Origin: an uncultured Pelagibacteraceae bacterium
Lineage (GTDB): Bacteria > Pseudomonadota > Alphaproteobacteria > Pelagibacterales > Pelagibacteraceae
Assembly: GCA_902596745.1 (NCBI GenBank)
Contig: CACJUZ010000001.1
Location: 62,001 to 126,000, forward strand
Direction of reading: 5' to 3'
Length of the DNA stretch: 64,000 nt
Positions 36,111 through 45,372 of this stretch are shown here, one piece after another (within the stretch, counting starts at the first letter, position 1; each line of letters begins with the position of its first letter). The translations under genes and the position numbers were made by a program. The notes beneath the pieces are model-generated. The model made no database searches. It was not told the DNA's origin and saw only the letters and a list, made by a program, of their open reading frames with translations.

Positions 36111-36928
36111 AAAATTTTAAGGTAAAATGTTCTAATTTTGAAATTGCTAATAATAATCCATTTACTTTAATTGCCGGTCCTTGTCAGTTAGAAAGCGAAG
36201 AACACGCAATTAAAATATCATCTGAATTAAAAAAAATAACTCATGAGCTTGGAATAAACCTTATATACAAGACTTCCTTTGATAAAGCTAATAGAACTAG
36301 TTTAAAGGGTAAAAGGGGCCTAGGATTAAATAAATCTTTACCAATTTTTGATAAAATAAGAAAAGAAATTGGTGTGCCTGTTTTAACTGATGTACATACT
36401 GTTGAACAATGTTCAGAGGTTGCTGACCATGTTGACGTTTTACAAATTCCAGCTTTTTTGTGTCGTCAAACAGATTTATTAGTTGCAGCAGCAAAAACGG
36501 GTAAAATTATAAATGTAAAAAAAGGACAATTTTTAGCACCTTGGGATATGACAAATGTAATTAAAAAAATAGAAGACTCTGGAAATAAGAATATTCTTCT
36601 AACGGAAAGAGGAGCAAGTTTTGGATATAATACTCTTGTCTCAGATATGAGAGCATTACCTATAATGTCAAAATTTGGATTTCCTATAGTATTTGATGCA
36701 ACACATTCAGTTCAGCAACCAGGAGGAATGGGAGAGAAGAGCGGTGGACAAAGAGAATTTGTTCCATATCTTGCAAGAGCAGCGATTGCCGTTGGAGTCG
36801 GTGGAATTTTTATTGAAACTCACGAAGACCCAGATAATGCACCATCTGATGGACCAAATATGTTGCCACTAAAAGATTTAAAAGATTTATTAAAAAAATT
36901 AACCGAAATCGACAAATTAGTTAAATAA
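36107..36928 (+). CDS. kdsA: 3-deoxy-8-phosphooctulonate synthase
   Basis: Joins PEP and arabinose 5-phosphate to give Kdo 8-phosphate for the lipopolysaccharide core, 273 aa. [14 protein letters not shown] carries a Cys at the position that marks the metal-dependent KdsA class. [21 protein letters not shown] and [12 protein letters not shown] are the other active-site blocks. With the lpx genes upstream this shows that the cell makes a Kdo-containing lipid A. Confidence 0.96.
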   Translation: MKNFKVKCSNFEIANNNPFTLIAGPCQLESEEHAIKISSELKKITHELGINLIYKTSFDKANRTSLKGKRGLGLNKSLPIFDKIRKEIGVPVLTDVHTVEQCSEVADHVDVLQIPAFLCRQTDLLVAAAKTGKIINVKKGQFLAPWDMTNVIKKIEDSGNKNILLTERGASFGYNTLVSDMRALPIMSKFGFPIVFDATHSVQQPGGMGEKSGGQREFVPYLARAAIAVGVGGIFIETHEDPDNAPSDGPNMLPLKDLKDLLKKLTEIDKLVK

Positions 36929-36929
36929 A

Positions 36930-38147
36930 ATGTCAATTATTAAAAGTGTGAAAGGCAGACAGGTCTTTGATAGTAGAGGCAACCCAACGGTTGAAGCAGA
37001 GGTAGTTTTACAAGATGGTACAATTGGGAAATCAATAGTCCCCTCTGGAGCCTCTACAGGTCGCTACGAAGCTCATGAACTTAGAGATAAAAATAAAGAT
37101 TATTTAAATAAAAGTGTTTTTGATGCAGTAAACAATATAAACAATAAGATTTCAAAAATATTAATTAATAAGAGCTCACTTAATCAAAGTGAAATTGACA
37201 ATATATTAATAAATTTGGATGGAACTGAAAACAAGTCAAATTTAGGTGCAAACTCAATTTTATCGGTCTCAGTAGCAAATTTAAAAGCTGCTGCAAAATT
37301 TTCAAAAAAAGAAATTTATGAATTCATAAACAACGAAAAAAAACCCAAATGTATGCCTTATCCTTTAATGAATATTATCAATGGAGGAGCACATGCCAAT
37401 AATTCATTGGAAATACAAGAATTTATGATTAGGCCTGATGGAGCAAAAAATTTTAAAGAATGTATGCAAATGTCTTTTTTAGTTATTCAAAATTTAAAAA
37501 AGAATTTAGAAAATAAAAAAATTTCAACGAGTGTGGGGGATGAGGGTGGATTTGCGCCCTCACTAGGCTCTGACGAGGAAGCCATAGAAGTTATTATAAA
37601 TTCGATATCAGCATCAGGTTTTAATCCAGGAAAAGATATTTCTATTTGTTTAGATGTAGCAGCAAATGAGCTTAAAAATCCTAAAAATATTGAATATTTC
37701 TTAGAACTCGTCAAAAAATATCCAATAAGTTCTATCGAGGATCCTTTTTCTGAGGATGAATGGGACAATTGGAGGGATTTAACTCAAAAAATTAAGGTTC
37801 AAATTGTTGGGGATGATTTGTTTGTTACAAATAAAAAAAGACTTAAAAAAGGAATTAAAGAAAAGTCTGCAAATTCAATTTTAATAAAACCAAATCAAAT
37901 AGGAACTGTAAGCGAGACTCTTGAAACAATAAAACTAGCTAAAGAAAATAATTTTAAGACTATCATCTCCCATAGATCTGGCGACTCAGAAGATACTTTT
38001 ATTGCTGATTTAGCTGTTGCAACTAATTCTTCTCAAATTAAAACAGGTTCTTTGGCTAGATCGGAGAGAGTAGCTAAATATAATAGGCTTTTAAGAATTG
38101 AAGAGAAGCTTGGAAATCTTTCAAAAATGGCTAAAATTCAAACATGA
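36930..38147 (+). CDS. eno: Enolase
   Basis: Dehydrates 2-phosphoglycerate to PEP, 405 aa; slightly shorter than the usual 420-430. GRQVFDSRGNPTVEAEV and PSGASTGRYEAHELRD open the protein. Metal and catalytic residues lie in VGDEGGFAPSL, SIEDPFSEDEWDNW, LIKPNQIGTVSETLE and SHRSGDSEDTFIAD. It begins 1 nt after kdsA and overlaps ftsB by 4 nt. Confidence 0.97.
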   Translation: MSIIKSVKGRQVFDSRGNPTVEAEVVLQDGTIGKSIVPSGASTGRYEAHELRDKNKDYLNKSVFDAVNNINNKISKILINKSSLNQSEIDNILINLDGTENKSNLGANSILSVSVANLKAAAKFSKKEIYEFINNEKKPKCMPYPLMNIINGGAHANNSLEIQEFMIRPDGAKNFKECMQMSFLVIQNLKKNLENKKISTSVGDEGGFAPSLGSDEEAIEVIINSISASGFNPGKDISICLDVAANELKNPKNIEYFLELVKKYPISSIEDPFSEDEWDNWRDLTQKIKVQIVGDDLFVTNKKRLKKGIKEKSANSILIKPNQIGTVSETLETIKLAKENNFKTIISHRSGDSEDTFIADLAVATNSSQIKTGSLARSERVAKYNRLLRIEEKLGNLSKMAKIQT

Positions 38148-38440
38148 GACTTTTTAACTTTTTCATAAAAAAGAAATTACTGCTATTAAACATCTTATTA
38201 ACACTTTATATAGCAACTAATATGATAGGCGGTGAAAGAGGTTTGATTTCGTATTACGAAAAAGAAAAAAAACAAAATAATTTAATCGAAAAAGAAAAAT
38301 TATTAACATTAAAAATCAATGAATTTGAAAAAAAAAATAAACTTTTATCGACTAATTTAAATTTTGACTATGTTGATATGATTTATAGAGAAAAATTAAA
38401 ATTTGGAAAAAAAGACGAAATAATTATTAAATTAAAATGA
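38144..38440 (+). CDS. ftsB: FtsB/DivIC-type septum formation initiator
   Basis: Small bitopic division protein, 98 aa. An N-terminal cytoplasmic KKK patch is followed by one helix (residues 12-28) and a charged coiled coil (residues 35-70), then a short C-terminal domain ([23 protein letters not shown]). The [12 protein letters not shown] segment after the helix is typical of alphaproteobacterial FtsB. In many relatives pdhA follows eno-ftsB; here lipA follows directly with a 4-nt overlap. Confidence 0.85.
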   Translation: MRLFNFFIKKKLLLLNILLTLYIATNMIGGERGLISYYEKEKKQNNLIEKEKLLTLKINEFEKKNKLLSTNLNFDYVDMIYREKLKFGKKDEIIIKLK

Positions 38441-39384
38441 TTGATAGAGATAAAAGACATCCAGAAAAAATTAATAAACCCATTAATCCTATTAAAAAAA
38501 AACCTGAATGGATTAGGTCTAAGATGGTTGACTCCCAAGTTTTTTTTCAAACAAAAAAAATTGTTAATCAAAATAATTTGGTTACAGTGTGCCAGGAAGC
38601 CAACTGTCCCAATATAACAGAATGTTGGAGCAAAAGGCATGCAACCTTTATGATAATGGGAGATACATGCACTAGAGCGTGTGCGTTTTGCGATGTAAAA
38701 ACTGGAAAACCAAAAGCGCTTGATATTTTTGAGCCTATAAAAATAGCAAAGGCTGTAAATAATTTAAATTTAAAACATGTTGTAATAACATCTGTTGATA
38801 GAGATGATTTAGAAGATGGAGGATCAGAACATTTTTTTAAAGTTGTTAAAGCTACACGTCTTAAAAATCCCCAAACATCAATAGAGGTTTTGACCCCAGA
38901 TTTCTTGAGAAAAGGTGACTCATACAAAAAAATTTTAGAGGCAGATTTAGATGTTTTTAACCATAATATTGAAACTGTGCCAAGACTTTATACTGCAGTA
39001 AGGCCAGGAGCTCGTTATTTTGCATCATTAGAATTGTTAAAAAATGCAAAGAAATTTAACAAAAAAGTTTTTACTAAATCTGGAATAATGGTTGGCTTAG
39101 GTGAAAATAAAGACGAGATAATTCAGGTTATGGATGATTTAAGATCTGCTGAAGTAGACTTTATTACAATTGGTCAATATCTACAACCTTCACCGAAACA
39201 TCACCCTCTGTTTAAATATTATACTCCGGAAGAATTCAAGGAGTTTGAGATAATAGCAAAGACGAAAGGTTTTTTATTAGTATCATCATCACCATTAACT
39301 AGGTCTTCTTACCACGCTGATGAAGATTTTAAAAAACTACAGGACGCAAGAAATAGACAGCTTGAATGTCATCCGCATCAATAA
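38437..39384 (+). CDS. lipA: Lipoyl synthase
   Basis: Radical SAM enzyme that inserts two sulfurs into octanoyl groups on lipoyl domains, 315 aa. Both cluster motifs are visible: [12 protein letters not shown] (auxiliary cluster) and CTRACAFC (radical SAM). [29 protein letters not shown] and [11 protein letters not shown] follow. Its end overlaps the next gene by 19 nt. Confidence 0.97.
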   Translation: MIDRDKRHPEKINKPINPIKKKPEWIRSKMVDSQVFFQTKKIVNQNNLVTVCQEANCPNITECWSKRHATFMIMGDTCTRACAFCDVKTGKPKALDIFEPIKIAKAVNNLNLKHVVITSVDRDDLEDGGSEHFFKVVKATRLKNPQTSIEVLTPDFLRKGDSYKKILEADLDVFNHNIETVPRLYTAVRPGARYFASLELLKNAKKFNKKVFTKSGIMVGLGENKDEIIQVMDDLRSAEVDFITIGQYLQPSPKHHPLFKYYTPEEFKEFEIIAKTKGFLLVSSSPLTRSSYHADEDFKKLQDARNRQLECHPHQ

Positions 39385-39809
39385 AAAAGATTATTCCTTG
39401 TAAAAAAAATCAACTAATTGAAATGGTTCTTGATATTGATAAATATCCCGAGTTTGTACCTTGGTGTTTAGGTGGTAAAGTTCATACAAGAAAAGAGAGT
39501 AGTGATTTAGTTGAGATAAAAGCTGATTTAAAAGTTGGAAAAAGTATAATTAATGAAACTTACACAAGCTTAGTTCATTATTATAAAGAAAAAGACAAAA
39601 TTTTAGTTACTAATATTGAAGGACCACTTTCTCATTTAAAAAACGAATGGAAATTTAAAGAAATTAACAATTCTACACAACTTGAATTTGATATTGATTT
39701 TGAACTAAAAAATAATTTGTTAAATGCGATAATGAAAAGATCCTTTAATTTTGGTTTGAACAAAATTGCAGATGCTTTTGAAAAAAGAGCTTTAGAATTA
39801 TATAAATAA
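39366..39809 (+). CDS. Coenzyme Q-binding COQ10/RatA-type START-like protein
   Basis: A polyketide cyclase/START-like fold of 147 residues, family COQ10/Rat[29 protein letters not shown] and the [12 protein letters not shown] strand pair are typical. In alphaproteobacteria this gene sits next to lipA and is thought to bind ubiquinone, though E. coli RatA was described as a ribosome-association toxin. Sequence alone does not separate these. It overlaps lipA by 19 nt and touches the following gene by one base. Confidence 0.85.
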   Translation: MSSASIKKIIPCKKNQLIEMVLDIDKYPEFVPWCLGGKVHTRKESSDLVEIKADLKVGKSIINETYTSLVHYYKEKDKILVTNIEGPLSHLKNEWKFKEINNSTQLEFDIDFELKNNLLNAIMKRSFNFGLNKIADAFEKRALELYK

Positions 39810-40102
39810 TGATTGGCACTATATCTTTGATAATAATTTTTTTAGTTTTTTGGTGGTATTTAGTTGAGTATATAAAATATTTCAACACAGGCGATCCTAA
39901 TGAAACTGATACGAATTACTGGAAATTTTCTTACGATTTTAAACCAAATAAAAAAGAAGATTTTAGCCCCGATAAACCAAATGTTCTAAGAAGAAGAAGA
40001 TTCAGAAATAGATTAGTTTTTTTACTTTATATCGATGTATTTATTATCTTCTTTTTAGTGAATATTTTAGCGGCCCAACTATTAGAGAAGATTATGCATT
40101 AA
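39809..40102 (+). CDS. Small membrane protein of unknown function
   Basis: Ninety-seven residues with two predicted helices (about 3-20 and 69-88) joined by a polar loop. The loop contains YIKYFNTGDPNETDTNYWKF and an arginine-rich patch RRRRFRNR just before the second helix. I do not recognise the family. It starts on the last base of the COQ10-like gene, so it is probably translated with lipA and that gene. Its 3' end overlaps convergent pncC by 21 nt. Confidence 0.75.
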   Translation: MIGTISLIIIFLVFWWYLVEYIKYFNTGDPNETDTNYWKFSYDFKPNKKEDFSPDKPNVLRRRRFRNRLVFLLYIDVFIIFFLVNILAAQLLEKIMH

Positions 40103-40549
40103 TTTTAAAGCCTTATTTACGGTAGCTTTTTGAATGTAATTTCTTCCTCGATTTTTAAACATATATTTATTTATTTTAACAATTTTATCTATTTTAATTC
40201 CAATATAAACTAAACCTACTGGCTTTTGTTTTGACCCTCCTTTAGGACCAGCAATACCAGTCACAGAAATACAAAGTTTATTTTTACTAATTTTGCTTAA
40301 ATTATTAACCATGGACAAACAACATTGAACGCTTACTGCGCCGTGTTTTTGAATAATTTTTTTGGGTACTTTTAAGATATTTATTTTAGCATGATCAGAG
40401 TAAGTAACAAAACCCATTACAAATACTTTTGAAGCGCCACTAACAGAAGTAATTGAACTTGAAAGTAGACCGCCAGTACAAGACTCAGCTATAGCTAACT
40501 TAAGTTTTTTCTTTTTAAGAATTGAAACTATTTTTTTATTTAAATTCAT
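40082..40549 (-). CDS. pncC: CinA C-terminal domain protein (nicotinamide-nucleotide amidase)
   Basis: Single-domain CinA/PncC protein, 155 aa, which deamidates NMN in pyridine-nucleotide recycling. LAIAESCTGGLLSSSITSVSG has the catalytic Ser region. FVTYSDHAKINILKVP, HGAVSVQ and SVTGIAGPKGGSKQKPVG are family blocks. The N-terminal MoeA-like domain of long CinA is missing, as is usual for PncC. It overlaps pgpA by 4 nt on the same strand. Confidence 0.92.
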   Translation of the reverse strand: MNLNKKIVSILKKKKLKLAIAESCTGGLLSSSITSVSGASKVFVMGFVTYSDHAKINILKVPKKIIQKHGAVSVQCCLSMVNNLSKISKNKLCISVTGIAGPKGGSKQKPVGLVYIGIKIDKIVKINKYMFKNRGRNYIQKATVNKALKLMHNLL

Positions 40550-41052
40550 GTAAAAAGGTTTGATTTGATAATCATAAAAACAATTAAGGTTAAAACAACA
40601 TATAATCCTGCAATAACATCATCAATAATTACACCAAAACTATTTTTATAATTTTTATCAAAAATATTGACTGGAAATGGTTTTTTAATGTCAAAAAATC
40701 TAAACAATACAAAAATATAAATATAAAAAAGTATTGCTTCCTGAAAGTTTTTTTCTGAACCATGCGCTATCTCAAATAAATAAATTGGAATAGATTGGCC
40801 TATAACCTCATCTATAACAACTTCTCTAGGATCTTTATTTTCATTTTCTTTTATATAATCAGCTACAGCGTAAAAAGAATATAAAAAAACCAAAATGAGG
40901 AATAATAGAATTACATTAGTAGAGAAATTTAAAATGTGAAATAAACTAAAAAGTAAAACAGTTGTAATTAAAGAAGTAATTGTTCCAGGAGCAAATCTTA
41001 TTGTTCCTATTCCAAAAAAAGTAACAAATAAATAATTAAAAGTTCTAATCAT
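40546..41052 (-). CDS. pgpA: Phosphatidylglycerophosphatase A
   Basis: Dephosphorylates phosphatidylglycerol phosphate in the inner membrane, 168 aa with about four helices. GTIRFAPGTITSL near the start and VVIDEVIGQSIPIYLF, holding the conserved acidic pair, mark the family. The C-terminal DDVIAGLYVVL is also typical. The order ispDF-pgpA-pncC on one strand matches other alphaproteobacteria. Confidence 0.92.
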   Translation of the reverse strand: MIRTFNYLFVTFFGIGTIRFAPGTITSLITTVLLFSLFHILNFSTNVILLFLILVFLYSFYAVADYIKENENKDPREVVIDEVIGQSIPIYLFEIAHGSEKNFQEAILFYIYIFVLFRFFDIKKPFPVNIFDKNYKNSFGVIIDDVIAGLYVVLTLIVFMIIKSNLFT

Positions 41053-42190
41053 ATTTTACTACTGACGCTATGACTTCACATGCTATAGCTTTTTCTTCTC
41101 CGATAATACCTAATTTTTCAGTGGTTTTACCTTTAATGTTTATTTGGTTTTTGGAAATCTCACAGAGCTTAGCAATATTTCCAATCATTTTATTTTTTAA
41201 ATTTTTGATTTTAGGTGTTTGAGTAATTATATTTGTATCTATATTATTTATAAAATAACCTTTTGTTTTTATTTTTTCTATTACTTTTTGAAGCAATATT
41301 GTAGATCTAATATTTTTAAATTTCTTACTTTTATCAGAAAACAATTGACCGATATCTCCCATCTGGCATGCACCTAAGATAGCATCAGTAATTGAATGAA
41401 GAACAGGATCTCCATCTGAATGACCAAGTGTCCCAAGTTTTGATTTAATTTTAAGTCCTGCTAAATAAAGTTTTCTTTTAGGAACAAGTCTATGAACATC
41501 AAAGCCTATGCCCACACTTTGTTTAGATTTATAAATATTCTTTAAATTTTGAAAGTCTGATTGATCTGTAATCTTAAAATTGGTTGTTTCTCCTTCAATA
41601 AACTTAATATTATTTAAATTCATATATAATGAGACATCATCATCTCTATACTTAGCAGCATTGGTTTTGTGTAGATGATAAATTTCTTTAAGATTAAAGG
41701 CTTGAGGAGTTTGTGTTAAAAATAGATTGTCTCTATTTTTACCTATAATATATTCGTTTTGGCTCGAGTCTATTTTTTGTTTAACAGCATCAGGAATATT
41801 AATTGTTGGAACTACAGCTTTAGAATTTCTCATATTTCTAATTATTGAGCTAAATAATTTTAATGAAAAATTAGGTCTTGCTACATCATGTATTAAAACT
41901 TTTGAGATGCCTTTATTTTTGATTAAATATTTCAATGCGTTAAAAGCAGATTGCTGTCTATTTTTTCCACCTAAAACCAATTTAATATTCCTTAGTTTGA
42001 GAGATTTGACTCTTTGGCCGTCTTTTTTATTATAGACAAGGACTATCTTTTTAATCGCTTTACTTTTTCTTGCTTTATCTATGTTTATCTCTATCAATGA
42101 TTTACCAGCAATTTTTTGGTATGGTTTGCCTACATTAGACCTAAATCTACGGCTATTACCTCCAGCAAGAATGATAAAAGAGAAACTCAT
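41045..42190 (-). CDS. ispDF: Bifunctional IspD/IspF isoprenoid enzyme
   Basis: Fusion of two MEP-pathway enzymes, 381 aa. The N-terminal cytidylyltransferase (residues 1-225) has ILAGGNSRRFRSN and VLIHDVARPNF. The C-terminal MEcPP synthase (from about residue 228) has GIGFDVHRLVP, LGHSDGDPVLHSITDAILGA and the metal-binding Asp and His residues. IspE, the intervening step, is not in the window. The gene is divergent from ntrY with a 38-base gap. Confidence 0.96.
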   Translation of the reverse strand: MSFSFIILAGGNSRRFRSNVGKPYQKIAGKSLIEINIDKARKSKAIKKIVLVYNKKDGQRVKSLKLRNIKLVLGGKNRQQSAFNALKYLIKNKGISKVLIHDVARPNFSLKLFSSIIRNMRNSKAVVPTINIPDAVKQKIDSSQNEYIIGKNRDNLFLTQTPQAFNLKEIYHLHKTNAAKYRDDDVSLYMNLNNIKFIEGETTNFKITDQSDFQNLKNIYKSKQSVGIGFDVHRLVPKRKLYLAGLKIKSKLGTLGHSDGDPVLHSITDAILGACQMGDIGQLFSDKSKKFKNIRSTILLQKVIEKIKTKGYFINNIDTNIITQTPKIKNLKNKMIGNIAKLCEISKNQINIKGKTTEKLGIIGEEKAIACEVIASVVKYD

Positions 42191-42228
42191 TGTAAAGTTA
42201 TATTATATTTATATAAATAATTAACTAT

Positions 42229-43995
42229 ATGTTTAAGATAATTAAAAATTTTAATTGGATAATATTGTCCTCTTTTACCTGCATTTTTCTAGGTATTTTA
42301 ACTTTTCTTACTTTTATAAATGAAGGATTTATACCTTTAACAGAGAGCAATATTTTTGTACTACTTTCTTTAGATATAATTCTACTTCTAATTTTCTTTT
42401 ATTTGATATTTAGAAACTTTTTCCGGTTTTATAATGCTGGAAAAAAAAATAAATCTGGTTCTCAAACAAACTTAAAATATGTTTCACTATTTTCTATATT
42501 TACTTTAATACCCTCACTAATTGTTGCAATTTTTTCTTTATTCATTTTTAACTTTGGTCTACAAAAATATTTTGATGATCAAATAACTCAAGCCGTTAAC
42601 AATTCAAATGATGTCGCTAAAAATTATTTAGAAGAAAGCAAAAAAAATGTAAAATCTGACATTATATTAATGAGTGTTGGCCTCAATAGAGCTTCAAATT
42701 TTTATTATTCAAATCCAAAACAATTTATAAGAGTGGTTGGAGCTGAAAAAATTTTAAGAAAAATTGATGATATTTACTTAATAGATAGTGCCGGAAATAT
42801 TTTACTATCTGAAACAGGAATAACATCCAGTGACTTTTCTCCACCAGGTGAAGAAACTTTTGATGAAGCTTTAAAAGGTGTGCCGGTAATTATTTCAGAT
42901 AATTTTGAAAATAAAACTTCAGCAATGATTAAACTAAATTCTTTTATTGACACATATCTCTATATATCAAGAGATATTGATCCTGATATACTTAAATATC
43001 TTAATGAAACTGAAAAGGCTGTTGATTTTTATTACTCAGTAGAAAATAGTCAAACAGGTATAAAAATAACTTTTGCAATTATTTATATAATAGTAGTCAC
43101 ATTATTATTATTTTTATCAACATCACTTGCGATAACCTTTGCTAGAAGATTAACTAAACCTATTATAAATTTAATTAGTGCATCAGAAAATATCAGTAAA
43201 GGTGATCTTAATGCTAAAGTACCTGAAATAGAAGCAGATGATGAATTTAAAAAGTTGAACACAAACTTTAACAACATGATAACAAGGTTAAAAAGACAGC
43301 AAGATAAACTCTTGGTTACCGAAAGGTATGAAGCTTGGGAGGTTGTAGCTAGAAAACTTGCTCATGAAATTAAAAATCCACTAACACCGATACAACTATC
43401 TTTAGATCGACTTAAAGAAAAATATTCATCAAGAATGAAAGAAGATCAGCATCAATTTAATGATTATTTACTTACTATTAATCGTCAGATTAAAGATATT
43501 GAAAAACTTGTTAATGAATTTTCTAATTTTGCAAGAATGCCAAGACCGGTAATAAAAAAAATTAACTTAAACGATATAATTCTCCGCTCTGTAAATTTTT
43601 TCAAAATTTCCTCAAAGAGTAAAATTACGTTTCATAAAAACAAAAATCCAAACTTTATAATGGGTGATGAAGATCAACTTTATAGAGTTTTTATCAACAT
43701 TATAAAAAATGCGGAAGAATCTATTATTGAAATTTTAAGTAAAAAGCCTAAATTTGAGGGTAAAATTGACATAGATATTTTCAAAAATAATGATTATATA
43801 GTCACTGTTTTAAAAGATAATGGCGAAGGAATTTCAGATACTAAAAAAGTAATGACCCCTTATTTTACAACTAAAAAAAAGGGAACAGGCTTAGGTCTGC
43901 CAATTGTTAATAAAATTATTAATGAACACTCTGGTGAATTTATTATTAAAAGTGGCAAGGGTACAAAAATAGAAATTTGGTTACCTAGTATTTAG
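42229..43995 (+). CDS. ntrY: Sensor histidine kinase NtrY
   Basis: Membrane sensor kinase of the NtrYX pair, 588 aa. Three N-terminal helices (to residue 110) and a periplasmic stretch of about 165 residues precede a further helix (280-305). HAMP follows (KPIINLISASENISKGDLNAK within residues 310-360). The H-box is ARKLAHEIKNPLTPIQ near residue 380, and the ATP-binding N and G boxes are NIIKNAEES, DNGEGIS and GTGLGLPIVNK. HAMP runs straight into the H-box, so the PAS domain of typical NtrY seems to be missing. ntrX follows after 3 nt. Confidence 0.93.
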   Translation: MFKIIKNFNWIILSSFTCIFLGILTFLTFINEGFIPLTESNIFVLLSLDIILLLIFFYLIFRNFFRFYNAGKKNKSGSQTNLKYVSLFSIFTLIPSLIVAIFSLFIFNFGLQKYFDDQITQAVNNSNDVAKNYLEESKKNVKSDIILMSVGLNRASNFYYSNPKQFIRVVGAEKILRKIDDIYLIDSAGNILLSETGITSSDFSPPGEETFDEALKGVPVIISDNFENKTSAMIKLNSFIDTYLYISRDIDPDILKYLNETEKAVDFYYSVENSQTGIKITFAIIYIIVVTLLLFLSTSLAITFARRLTKPIINLISASENISKGDLNAKVPEIEADDEFKKLNTNFNNMITRLKRQQDKLLVTERYEAWEVVARKLAHEIKNPLTPIQLSLDRLKEKYSSRMKEDQHQFNDYLLTINRQIKDIEKLVNEFSNFARMPRPVIKKINLNDIILRSVNFFKISSKSKITFHKNKNPNFIMGDEDQLYRVFINIIKNAEESIIEILSKKPKFEGKIDIDIFKNNDYIVTVLKDNGEGISDTKKVMTPYFTTKKKGTGLGLPIVNKIINEHSGEFIIKSGKGTKIEIWLPSI

Positions 43996-43998
43996 CTT

Positions 43999-45369
43999 AT
44001 GAATAAAGAAGTTTTAGTTATAGACGACAATCCAGATATTAGATTTTTAATATGCAATATATTAAAAGAAAAAAACTTTAGCATAAGATCTGCAGCAAAC
44101 TTTGATCAAGCAGTATTAGAAATAAATAAAAAATTACCTGATTTAGCTATTATAGATATTAAGCTCGATAGAGCTGAAAAAGATGGGATAGATTTACTAA
44201 AATTAATTATGAAAAAGAATAATGCAATTCCCGTAATAATGATTTCAGGCCATGCTACTGTCCAGATAGCGCTTGAATCAATTAGACTTGGCGCTTACGA
44301 ATTTATTGAAAAAGGAGCTTCTTTTTCAACTGATAAGTTATTGAATTATGTTTATAGAGGCTTAGAAACAGCAAATTTAAAAGAAGAAAAAGCTATAATA
44401 GAAGACAAACTATTTCACTCCTTCGAACTCATAGGTAAAAGCGCATCAATAGTAAAAGTAAAAAAAATTATTGAAAAATTATCTAACACAGAAAGTAGAG
44501 TTTTAATAACTGGACCAACTGGATCAGGCAAAGAACTAGTAGCAAGAAAAATCCATAAACTTTCTTCAAGAAATAAGAAACCTTTCGTCGTTATTAATGC
44601 TGCTTCATTGAAAGAAGCAACATATGAGAAAGAGTTGTTTGGTCAAGAATTTGGAGATGGCACAATGTCATTTGGTGTTTTTGATAGAGCAAATAAAGGC
44701 ACTTTGTTAATAGATGAAGTTACTGAAATACCAATTCAAACCCAAGCAAATATTTTACGGGTTTTAATAGATCAAAAATTTAAAAGAGTTAATGGAAAAA
44801 AAGATATTAATGTAAATATTAGAATTATATCTTCATCATCTAAAAATCTGTCAGAAGAAGTTGTATCAGGTAGATTTAGAGAAGATTTATTTCACAGACT
44901 AAATGTTGTTCCTATTGAACTTAGCCCTTTAATATCAAGGACCGAGGATATTCCTGAGTTAATAAATTACTTCAAAAAAAAGATTTCAGAAATAAATGGC
45001 GTTCAAGAAATTGAAATTAATACTAAAAATGACCAATTATATACTTACAATTGGCCTGGAAATGTCAGAGAGCTTAGAAATTTAGTTGAGAGAATTACTA
45101 TAGTTTCAGCTAATGAAAGCAAAGAGAACGTTGATAAATCTATAAGCGATATACTTAATAACAAAAAACCTATTGACACTAATGTAGGTTTTAAAGATAC
45201 ATTTGCGTCTCCACTAAAGGAGGCAAGAGAGAAATTTGAAAAAGAATATTTAACTATTCAATTAAAAAAAAACCACGGAAATATTTCAAAAACAGCTGAT
45301 TTTATTGGCATGGAGAGATCAGCTCTTCACAGAAAATTAAAACAATTAGGTATTAAGGGTATTAATTAA
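43999..45369 (+). CDS. ntrX: Response regulator NtrX lacking the GAFTGA loop
   Basis: Receiver, AAA+ and DNA-binding regulator paired with NtrY, 456 aa. The receiver has the phosphoacceptor Asp in LAIIDIKLD (near residue 54) and the acidic pair VIDDNPD. The AAA+ domain has Walker A TGPTGSGKELVAR and Walker B TLLIDEVTE. Where sigma-54 activators carry GAFTGA, this protein reads GDGTMSFGVFDRANKG, so contact with sigma-54 is unlikely. A Fis-type helix-turn-helix ends the protein (GNISKTADFIGMERSALHRK). It may act with sigma-70, as known for some NtrX proteins. Confidence 0.93.
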   Translation: MNKEVLVIDDNPDIRFLICNILKEKNFSIRSAANFDQAVLEINKKLPDLAIIDIKLDRAEKDGIDLLKLIMKKNNAIPVIMISGHATVQIALESIRLGAYEFIEKGASFSTDKLLNYVYRGLETANLKEEKAIIEDKLFHSFELIGKSASIVKVKKIIEKLSNTESRVLITGPTGSGKELVARKIHKLSSRNKKPFVVINAASLKEATYEKELFGQEFGDGTMSFGVFDRANKGTLLIDEVTEIPIQTQANILRVLIDQKFKRVNGKKDINVNIRIISSSSKNLSEEVVSGRFREDLFHRLNVVPIELSPLISRTEDIPELINYFKKKISEINGVQEIEINTKNDQLYTYNWPGNVRELRNLVERITIVSANESKENVDKSISDILNNKKPIDTNVGFKDTFASPLKEAREKFEKEYLTIQLKKNHGNISKTADFIGMERSALHRKLKQLGIKGIN

Positions 45370-45372
45370 AAA

